From UMGS172 sp045637775 (GTDB taxonomy: Bacteria > Bacillota > Clostridia > Oscillospirales > Acutalibacteraceae), in the NCBI GenBank assembly GCA_045637775.1, contig JAZUAC010000063.1, positions 1-11,329 of the forward strand: a stretch of 11,329 nt of DNA. Reading direction: 5' to 3'. Position numbers and translations under genes: made by a program. The notes beneath the pieces were generated by a model that was not told where the DNA came from, ran no database searches, and saw only the letters and a list, made by a program, of their open reading frames with translations. This document shows positions 1-5,613 of the stretch, one piece after another; the stretch's first letter is position 1, and every line of letters starts with the position of its first letter.

Positions 1-30
1 GTGTGACAGTTTACTGCCACACGCTTTTAT
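1..30 (+). terminator. Possible terminator of an upstream gene
   Basis: Bases 1-10 and 13-22 form an inverted repeat with one A/C mismatch (bases 6 and 17), realistically folding with a 4-base loop, followed by the T-rich stretch GCTTTTAT. It could end transcription of a gene left of the window. The T-run is short and the upstream gene is not visible, so this is tentative. Confidence 0.35.
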
Positions 31-45
31 GATGTTTGCGCTATC

Positions 46-74
46 TTGTTTGAAATTGAAATGTGTGATATAAT
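46..74 (+). promoter_or_regulatory. Sigma-A-type promoter of the HEPN-like gene
   Basis: A perfect TATAAT lies at 69-74, with TTGTTT at 46-51 exactly 17 bp upstream. The -35 is weak (3 of 6) but the -10 and spacing are ideal. Transcription would start near 81, giving a short leader with the purine-rich GAGAG at 95-99 as the ribosome binding site for the ATG at 107. The gene therefore appears to be transcribed independently. Confidence 0.55.
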
Positions 75-106
75 TATTGAAAAATATTTTAATAGAGAGT
101 GATTAA

Positions 107-904
107 ATGAGAATTAGAGTTGGATGTTTTGAATGTGCACAAGAAGGATTTGAAAAAGATAAAGGAAAAACCGTTCCTTATATACCGACACACGGTTATT
201 ATGATGACCCAATAATAGAACTTGACAAGTGGCCATATTTAGAGGTTGTTTGCGATAAAGGTCACAAACATAGATTTTTATTACAATTAGAGCTTTATGA
301 ACTTCTTTTTGAACAGGCGACTTTTTGTATTGACGATGGATATTATAGAGAAGCTGTTGGTACATATCATGCAGCTTTGGAAAGATATTTTGAATATGTT
401 ATTGAGATTTTGTGCCTTAATAACGATAGTGCTAATGAATTTGAAAAACTGTGGAATAGGATTAAAAAGCAATCCGAAAGACAATTAGGCGCATACTACA
501 TTTTATGGCAAATCACCTTTAATGAGAATCCTTTATTTATTGATGAAGACAAAACGCATTTTAGAAACGAGGTAGTGCATCAAGGACGTTTAGCTACCAA
601 GAGCGAGGCCCAAGAGTATGGCGAATATGTTTTTAATTACATTCGCGAAACACAAAACAAAATTAGTTCTCATATTGGCGAAAAAGAATGTTTGTTGCAA
701 ATGTCTAGACGCTATAGAGTTGCAAAAATTGATATTGATAAAGCATTAAAATCACCTATAGTAAAGAATACAGATGGGAAAGAAATGTATGAAGGGATAG
801 GGTCTATTTCTGTACCTTGTTTTCTATCAAACAAAACAACTTTTATTAATTATTTCGATTGTTTTAATAAAGAAAAACGCATTGATTATGGCTTGAAAAA
901 ATAA
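107..904 (+). CDS. Putative zinc-ribbon and HEPN-like domain protein
   Basis: This 265-residue soluble protein has no signal peptide or membrane segment. Near the N-terminus are C7-x2-C10 and C49-x3-H53, which could bind zinc. Residues about 60-185 are helical and begin with a pattern (LYELLFEQA, then GYYREAVGTYHAALE) typical of HEPN/DUF4145-type domains. They include R153-N-E-V-V-H158, matching the HEPN ribonuclease signature R-(N/D/H)-x3-5-H, followed by the usual QGR turn. The C-terminal 75 residues are unassigned. HEPN proteins are often RNases in toxin-antitoxin, abortive-infection or CRISPR-linked defence, but many DUF4145-like relatives have unknown roles, so function here is not established. 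The ATG follows a weak GAGAG site. The gene is markedly AT-rich and abuts a truncated spoVAD, which suggests horizontal acquisition. I am sure it is a coding region, fairly confident of the HEPN-like fold, and unsure of activity. Confidence 0.8.
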   Translation: MRIRVGCFECAQEGFEKDKGKTVPYIPTHGYYDDPIIELDKWPYLEVVCDKGHKHRFLLQLELYELLFEQATFCIDDGYYREAVGTYHAALERYFEYVIEILCLNNDSANEFEKLWNRIKKQSERQLGAYYILWQITFNENPLFIDEDKTHFRNEVVHQGRLATKSEAQEYGEYVFNYIRETQNKISSHIGEKECLLQMSRRYRVAKIDIDKALKSPIVKNTDGKEMYEGIGSISVPCFLSNKTTFINYFDCFNKEKRIDYGLKK

Positions 905-930
905 ATTTTCAAAAAATTTATGGTGTTCTC

Positions 931-1329
931 TTGACATTTTCCCCTGCTGCGGCGGATACCATTGCGGCGTTTTTGAACGATACCGGACTTTCGCCCGAGG
1001 CGTTTGATCTTGTTGCGACGGGAGATTTAGGGCTTGTGGGATCGAAGCTTTTGTTAAAGCTTTTGGCTCAACAGGGCATCGCGCTTACAAATCACAATGA
1101 CTGTGGCAATATGATTTTTGACCGTGAACGCCAGGATGTTCACGCAGGTGGTTCGGGTTGCGGATGCTCAGCATCGGTGCTTTGCTCTTATATTTTCGGA
1201 AAAATGTCGGCAGGTGAGATGAAAAATGTTTTGTTTTGCGCCACGGGTGCGCTCATGTCACCCACCGCGTCGATGCAGGGTGAAAGCATCCCCTCTATTG
1301 CACACCTTTTGTGGCTCGAGAGGGAGTGA
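931..1329 (+). pseudogene. spoVAD: 5'-truncated spoVAD (stage V sporulation protein AD), C-terminal part only
   Basis: The translation matches the C-terminal part of SpoVAD, the thiolase-fold, dipicolinic-acid-binding subunit of the SpoVA channel that moves DPA into and out of spores. Diagnostic stretches are PAAADTI, ATGDLGLVGSK, NHNDCG, HAGGSGCGCSA, ATGALMSPT and ESIPSIAH. Full SpoVAD is about 340 residues; only about 130 remain. Homology begins near 937 (the PAAADTI segment) and the preceding roughly 200 residues are absent. The only start is a TTG at 931 with no ribosome binding site, which is probably fortuitous. The break coincides with the end of the AT-rich segment carrying the HEPN-like gene. 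The usual partners spoVAC and spoVAE are not in the window. Identity is very secure. I infer that the copy is non-functional; a misassembly at 905-937 is the alternative. Confidence 0.88.
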
Positions 1330-1347
1330 TGTTGGTTGAAATACTTC

Positions 1348-1370
1348 GTAGGGACGGTTCGTAAATCGAC
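1348..1370 (+). repeat. Short intergenic palindromic repeat, family A copy 1
   Basis: This 23-bp GTAGGGACGG-type sequence matches the reverse complement of 11160-11182 at 16 of 23 positions, with nearly all differences being transitions. A related start (GTAGGGAC on the minus strand) occurs at 4197-4204. Such elements resemble the short imperfect palindromes dispersed between genes in Clostridia. It begins only 18 bp after the spoVAD stop. Confidence 0.5.
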
Positions 1371-1404
1371 TGTTTCTCTTCTTCCGCCATTTTCTTACGA
1401 AAAT

Positions 1405-1500
1405 GCCACCTTCCTCGTCAGAGGAAGGTTCATAGGGAAGGTTTGTTTTGGGGAGGGATTGTCAGCGGCAGATGACTGGGGAGTATGCCTTCCGAAAATT
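1405..1500 (+). repeat. Intergenic hairpin repeat, family B copy 1 (noncoding stretch 1330-1620)
   Basis: The element opens with a perfect 8-bp stem (1409-1416 with 1421-1428, loop GTCA), then a G-rich block and GGGATTGT at 1455-1462. The same order, hairpin then G-rich block then GGGATTGT, recurs at 11046-11091. A 75-codon open frame crosses this area (1336-1563), but it has no convincing start and covers both repeat families, so I treat 1330-1620 as noncoding. Confidence 0.5.
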
Positions 1501-1565
1501 AAATTCATATCTGCGGAATGGATAAATCAATTGCCATCAACGCATCAATTCACCGGTTTATAGAG

Positions 1566-1580
1566 GCGAGCATTGCTCGC
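1566..1580. repeat. Perfect 6-bp hairpin with ATT loop
   Basis: GCGAGC (1566-1571) pairs with GCTCGC (1575-1580) across an ATT loop. The core is the reverse complement of the hairpin core at 11246-11260. It has no T-run, so it looks like a repeat fragment and not an intrinsic terminator. Confidence 0.4.
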
Positions 1581-1627
1581 GTGCATATGTCACTCAATCG
1601 CCAATATATTACACTTTTAAAAACCTC

Positions 1628-1678
1628 TTGACAAACCGTTCTACAGCATGTAGAATACAATTGTACTACATGATGTAG
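1628..1678 (+). promoter_or_regulatory. Promoter with twin BlaI-type operators
   Basis: TTGACA (1628-1633) and TAGAAT (1651-1656) are separated by exactly 17 bp. Two palindromes of the form CTACA-N3-TGTAG lie at 1641-1653 and 1666-1678. The first extends to a 17-bp palindrome (1639-1655, 7-bp arms) and overlaps the -10 box; the second sits just downstream of the predicted start near 1663. BlaI/MecI repressors bind TACA/TGTA dyads, and the gene just downstream encodes such a repressor, so this is a textbook autorepression site. GGAGG at 1689-1693 follows as the ribosome binding site. Confidence 0.9.
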
Positions 1679-1701
1679 AATAAATTTCGGAGGTACTGTG
1701 A

Positions 1702-2064
1702 ATGAGTGAACTTCAGATGGGCTCTATTGAGACTCGTTTTGCCGAAATGATTTGGCAAAACGAACCTGTTTCATCGGCAGAATTAGCAAAAATGGCCGAG
1801 GCCGAGCTTTTGTGGAAAAAGACCACGTCCTACACGGTTCTGAAACGCCTTTGCGACAAGGGGATTTTTCAAAACGTCAAAGGCACGGTAACCTCGCTTA
1901 TCTCACGTGAGGACTTTTTCTCTTTGCAGAGTGAAAAGTTTGTTGATGAGACCTTTTCAGGCTCTTTGCCTGCGTTTTTGGCGGCATTTACCAAGCGCAA
2001 AGCCCTATCGCCCGAGGAAGTAGCCGAGCTTCGCCGAATGGTTGAAGAATACGAGGTGGAGTGA
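1702..2064 (+). CDS. BlaI/MecI-family transcriptional repressor
   Basis: This 120-residue protein has the usual length for the Penicillinase_R (BlaI/MecI/CopY) family. Residues about 5-75 form the winged helix-turn-helix, with the family patterns E-x-R-F-A-x-x-IW, SSAELAKMAE and WKKTTSYTVLKRLCDKG (recognition helix), then the wing around VTSLIS. The C-terminal 45 residues (FVDETFSGSLPAFLAAF onward) are the helical dimerisation region. Family members repress their own operon and targets until a membrane M56 sensor triggers their cleavage. The ATG is 8 bp after GGAGG and is preceded by two operator dyads. The stop codon overlaps the start of the M56 gene, indicating translational coupling. Family assignment is firm. 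Which genes besides its own operon it controls is unknown; no similar operator was noticed elsewhere in the window. Confidence 0.95.
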   Translation: MSELQMGSIETRFAEMIWQNEPVSSAELAKMAEAELLWKKTTSYTVLKRLCDKGIFQNVKGTVTSLISREDFFSLQSEKFVDETFSGSLPAFLAAFTKRKALSPEEVAELRRMVEEYEVE

Positions 2065-4142
2065 TGGAGGCTGTTTTTCTTAAGATTTTCAACATGAGCA
2101 TTACGGCAGGTTGGCTTTCTTTGGCTATTGTTTTGTTGAGATTTTTGCTTAAAAAAGCACCCAAATGGCTTAATGTTGTGCTATGGGGGCTTGTGGGATT
2201 AAGGCTTGTGTTGCCTTGGTCGTTTGAAAGTGTCTTGAGTCTTATTCCAAGTGCCGACACCCTGCCGCAAGATATAACCACAACCCACACACCTGTTATA
2301 AACAGCGGGATCACATTTCTCAACTCGACCGTAAATCCTATGATTTCCGAAACGCTGAGTCCCACGCCCGAAAGAGCGATAAACCCCATGCAGACGGTGA
2401 TTTTTATTGCCACCGTTGTGTGGATTTGCGGTGTTGCTTTGATGCTTGCTTATACCGCGATAAGCTTTCTGAAAATCCGTAAAAGTGTTCGTGAAGCCGT
2501 TGTTTTGCGCGACAATATTTGGGTTTGCGACCGCATTTCGACCCCGTTTATTTTGGGCGTTTTTAGACCTCGCGTTTATTTGCCGAGTAACCTTTCGGAA
2601 AGCGATGCCGAATATGTCATTGCTCATGAAACGGCTCACTTAAAGCGCCGCGACCACCTCATAAAACCATTGTCATTTTTGCTTTTGTCGGTTTATTGGT
2701 TCAACCCCGTTTTGTGGGTGGCTTATGTTTTGCTTTGCCGTGACATTGAGCTTGCCTGCGATGAAAAGGTCATAAAGCAGCTGGGCGTTGAGGTCAAAAA
2801 GCCTTATTCAATGGCGCTTATCAACTGCAGTGTTTCGCGCCGCGGTATTGCCGCTTGTCCTTTGGCTTTCGGCGAGGTCGGGGTGAAATCGCGCATAAAG
2901 GCTGTGCTTAACTATAAAAAGCCTGCTTTTTGGATTATCGTTGTTTCGGTCGTGGCTTCGGTTGTTGTTGCGGTATGCTTTTTGACCAATCCTAAAGGTG
3001 AGTCCGAAAACGGTCAACCGCTTAAATCTTTGGAAGGCTTACAGCTTGAAGCGGTACTTGAAAACACTGTAAACGTTTGTATCGGCAACGGAGAATATTA
3101 TTTGACCGAAATTGAGCCTGACCGCAAAATACTTAACGAGGTTATTAACCTCAAGGTGTCGGCAGACCCGATAGTTGACGATATAAAAACAGAGAATTAT
3201 AAATATTTGATCCTGTTGCAATCCGAAAGTGATATTGCCTTCAGCTTATCATCGGCGTTCAATTCTAAGGGTACAATGATAATCTTCAACGATGATTTCT
3301 CAACGGTGAGATTCAGCAGCGTCAACGACGGCAGTATGACCGCATACAAGGTTCTCGACCCCAAAAAGGCACAACAGCTTTTTGCGAGCATAAAGGAAAG
3401 CTGTATCACGGATATGAACACGACCGAAAGTGAAATTGCCGCCCTGCGTGAAAAGTTCCCCGAATACTTTGACCTTCCTGCATCAAAGGGGTTGGAGGTC
3501 TATATCTGGCAGATGTCGAAGGATAACTACCAATGCGGATTGATGTCGGGCACCAATCGCATCAAGACCGACAAGGAAAGAATGAGTCTTAAGCCCGCGA
3601 GCATTGTGGAAATGCGGTTGATTCTCTCAACCTACTCGTTGCCCACGACCGATATGTTTCTCTTTGCCTATCAACATCCCTTGTCGAGCTACCGTTACGA
3701 GGTGAACGATGCCTATTATGAGAAGCTGCATGAGGTATTCTGGGATAAAAGCATTTTATCAAGTTTTGGCGGTGTGTATGAGCCGGAAACCATTGTGACA
3801 AAAATCGATGCTGTTTACGGTTATATCGGCTCACCCGACCCGAGAAGACCTACACTCAAGCTTTCAACAGAGGGTAATGATTTTATATTTATCTGGTCAG
3901 GCTTCAGCAGTTATACAGCTGTTGGAAAATATGAGTTGGACGAAGAAAAGCTGAAATGCGTCACCTCGGACGGACTCTATCACTATACATTTGAGATTGT
4001 GGGTGATAGGTTTAAGTTTATCGCAGACCAATCCTCACCCATTCCAAAATACAAATATTCCACCAATGGTAAGGAACAAAGCCCTGTTCCCAACGGTGCG
4101 ATTTTTGAACCCATAGTTTCGGAGACAATGACATCCTACTAA
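2064..4142 (+). CDS. M56-family (BlaR1/MecR1-like) membrane metallopeptidase sensor
   Basis: I place the start at ATG 2064 (692 residues), whose A is the last base of the blaI-like TGA stop; GAGG at 2053-2056 gives 7-bp spacing. GTG 2061 is possible but only 4 bp from that site. Membrane segments are visible near residues 12-30, 35-52, 110-136, 203-225 and 288-307. The zinc motif HETAH (188-192) and downstream ELACDE (E229) identify an M56 peptidase with its active site facing the cytoplasm. In BlaR1/MecR1 this domain inactivates the partner repressor after an external signal. Residues about 310-692 are an extracytoplasmic sensor region. I find no SxxK in it, so it is not a recognisable penicillin-binding domain and the ligand is probably something other than a beta-lactam. 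No resistance gene follows. Family is certain; the signal is unknown. Confidence 0.93.
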   Translation: MEAVFLKIFNMSITAGWLSLAIVLLRFLLKKAPKWLNVVLWGLVGLRLVLPWSFESVLSLIPSADTLPQDITTTHTPVINSGITFLNSTVNPMISETLSPTPERAINPMQTVIFIATVVWICGVALMLAYTAISFLKIRKSVREAVVLRDNIWVCDRISTPFILGVFRPRVYLPSNLSESDAEYVIAHETAHLKRRDHLIKPLSFLLLSVYWFNPVLWVAYVLLCRDIELACDEKVIKQLGVEVKKPYSMALINCSVSRRGIAACPLAFGEVGVKSRIKAVLNYKKPAFWIIVVSVVASVVVAVCFLTNPKGESENGQPLKSLEGLQLEAVLENTVNVCIGNGEYYLTEIEPDRKILNEVINLKVSADPIVDDIKTENYKYLILLQSESDIAFSLSSAFNSKGTMIIFNDDFSTVRFSSVNDGSMTAYKVLDPKKAQQLFASIKESCITDMNTTESEIAALREKFPEYFDLPASKGLEVYIWQMSKDNYQCGLMSGTNRIKTDKERMSLKPASIVEMRLILSTYSLPTTDMFLFAYQHPLSSYRYEVNDAYYEKLHEVFWDKSILSSFGGVYEPETIVTKIDAVYGYIGSPDPRRPTLKLSTEGNDFIFIWSGFSSYTAVGKYELDEEKLKCVTSDGLYHYTFEIVGDRFKFIADQSSPIPKYKYSTNGKEQSPVPNGAIFEPIVSETMTSY

Positions 4143-4183
4143 CCTATTTACGCTACAGTAAATTTTGCGATAACCTGCGGAAA

Positions 4184-4290
4184 GTCGTGGGCGCCTGTCC
4201 CTACATTTCGGCAGGGCACAGAGGCCCTGCCCTACAAGAGGTTTCCAGATATGTTTTGTAGGGCAGGGGTTTACTCCTGTCGAAATTGCC
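4184..4290. repeat. Intergenic element with nested, mutually exclusive hairpins
   Basis: The element contains an 8-bp hairpin (4210-4217 with 4224-4231), an overlapping perfect 13-bp inverted repeat (4225-4237 with 4256-4268), and outer arms matching 9 of 10 (4206-4215 with 4276-4285). It holds GGCACAGAGGCC at 4215-4226, repeated exactly at 11191-11202, and GTAGGGAC on the minus strand at 4197-4204 as in the repeat at 1348. It lies between the plus-strand M56 gene and the minus-strand GH16 genes. I interpret it as a dispersed intergenic repeat that could also act in mRNA 3' ends. I see no gene in 4143-4350. Confidence 0.55.
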
Positions 4291-4310
4291 TTAAAGCAAA
4301 AACAAATAAC

Positions 4311-4350
4311 AACACGGCTCACCTGTTAAATATGGCAGGTGAGCCGTGTT
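4311..4350 (-). terminator. Strong terminator after the GH16 operon, possibly bidirectional
   Basis: Bases 4311-4325 and 4336-4350 form a perfect 15-bp stem with a 10-base loop. On the minus strand it directly follows the TAA of the 405-residue GH16 gene and is followed by the T-rich GTTATTTGTTTTTG. On the plus strand it could also stop readthrough from the M56 gene. Confidence 0.85.
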
Positions 4351-5568
4351 TTACTGTTCTGCAAACTCTATTAACTGTTGACCGTCTTTGATTTGGTACA
4401 GATAGCACCAGTCAACATAGAACGGAGCATCGTTTTCCCACTGTTCGGGGGTGTTGTTAAGCGGGCTTTTTACATGAGGGAAGCCAATCGCCTCGGACAA
4501 AACTATCCAAACCTTTTTGCCAAAGCACTCAAAGTCGGTTTCCTTGTCGCCCATTGTATATTTGAAGTAAGGCACACCGTCGCAGGTGAACCATGCAACC
4601 TCGTGCGTCCACAAAACGCCGAAGGTGTGGAATTCATCACGGAAGCGCTTGTCATCGGGGCACCAATGCAATCTCTCAAAATAGTCCTGACGGTTGAGCT
4701 GGGTGTGGGTGATGCCGTACTGTTCGGCATCCTCGCCCGGCCAGGTGTGAAGGTTGGCATTGACGCCACATCCGTTGCCAAAGCACTCGTTGACATCGAT
4801 TTCGGGACGAACTCTACCGCTTCGGTCGTTGCAACGAAGCCAAAGCGCCGTCCAAAAACCGTCACCATCGGGAATTCTGGCACTAACCTCAACATAACCG
4901 TAGGTGAACTTCATTTTGCCGTTGGACTCCAAAAATCCGCCGTAGAAAGTGTTGTTTTCCTTGTCATACCACGGGTGAATCTGGAAGCAGCTGTCCTTAA
5001 CATAAACACGTTTGGGGTCAAGTGAGCGCTCACAACGCGCATCGTTGTGACCTTGGGTACTCCAAGATGAGTGACCGTCACCGCCGCGGAGGTTCCATTT
5101 TCTTGTATCAAGACCGTTGGGGCTGACAAAATCACCCTCAATGTCATCAAACTCGTCAAAGAAAACGGGTTTGTAGTAGGTTTCGTCGTCATACTCCTTG
5201 ATTTTTTCGGAGTATGAACCCACAAAACTGTCGGCATCGGTAATTCCTTCTTTGGATTTTATAAGTTTTCGGAACTCTGAAACCGCCATGGTGACCGCAG
5301 GTGCACTGCCACCGTTGAGGTAAATCTTTTTACCCTCAATTCTAACCTCAAAGGTATCACGGTCACAGAATTTCTTAACCCCGTCACGCTCGCAATCGCC
5401 AACGATAATCTCGTACTCACGGGGTTTGTTGACGGTGTCCTCCAAAATTCTCAAGCCGCATCTTTTAGCCAAGGTTTCAAGCTCGCTGTAGGTCATAAAA
5501 GACATATTAAAATGCTTTCTTACGATGCCAAAACATTTAATTTCAATTCCGTTTATGGTAATACTCAT
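4351..5568 (-). CDS. GH16 glycoside hydrolase without signal peptide (short paralogue)
   Basis: This 405-residue protein hydrolyses beta-glycosidic bonds by inference from family GH16. The catalytic signature is E256-I-D258-V-N-E261, the ExDxxE form typical of laminarinase, agarase and carrageenase types as opposed to lichenases. GFWTALWLRC (237-246) and HTWPG (274-278) fit the same fold. Residues about 1-115 form an N-terminal module with EYEIIVGDC and KIYLNGGS, resembling the alpha/beta domains that precede several glycosidases (inference). The protein aligns from its first residues with residue about 190 onward of the larger upstream protein. It therefore looks like a duplicate that lost the signal sequence and first module. 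An in-frame TAA 6 bp upstream of the ATG rules out a longer N-terminus, so it should be cytoplasmic. The ATG has GGGAGG 9 bp upstream. The gene follows its paralogue after 45 bp in an apparent operon. The substrate is uncertain. Confidence 0.93.
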   Translation of the reverse strand: MSITINGIEIKCFGIVRKHFNMSFMTYSELETLAKRCGLRILEDTVNKPREYEIIVGDCERDGVKKFCDRDTFEVRIEGKKIYLNGGSAPAVTMAVSEFRKLIKSKEGITDADSFVGSYSEKIKEYDDETYYKPVFFDEFDDIEGDFVSPNGLDTRKWNLRGGDGHSSWSTQGHNDARCERSLDPKRVYVKDSCFQIHPWYDKENNTFYGGFLESNGKMKFTYGYVEVSARIPDGDGFWTALWLRCNDRSGRVRPEIDVNECFGNGCGVNANLHTWPGEDAEQYGITHTQLNRQDYFERLHWCPDDKRFRDEFHTFGVLWTHEVAWFTCDGVPYFKYTMGDKETDFECFGKKVWIVLSEAIGFPHVKSPLNNTPEQWENDAPFYVDWCYLYQIKDGQQLIEFAEQ

Positions 5569-5613
5569 AAATTAAAACCTCCCATTTACAGAACGCCTTT
5601 TTCCGAATGCCGT

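Noticed and set aside
1336..1563. 75-codon plus-strand open frame after spoVAD
   Set aside because: It crosses two intergenic repeat families and has no recognisable domain; at most its first few codons may be a spoVAE remnant.
3480..3640. Possible SxxK acylation site in the M56 sensor (PASKG, STYS)
   Set aside because: Neither has Lys three residues after Ser, so they do not meet the BlaR1 motif.
4378..5025. 215-codon plus-strand open frame opposite the short GH16 gene
   Set aside because: Antisense shadow of a gene with a clear catalytic motif and ribosome binding site; no domain of its own.
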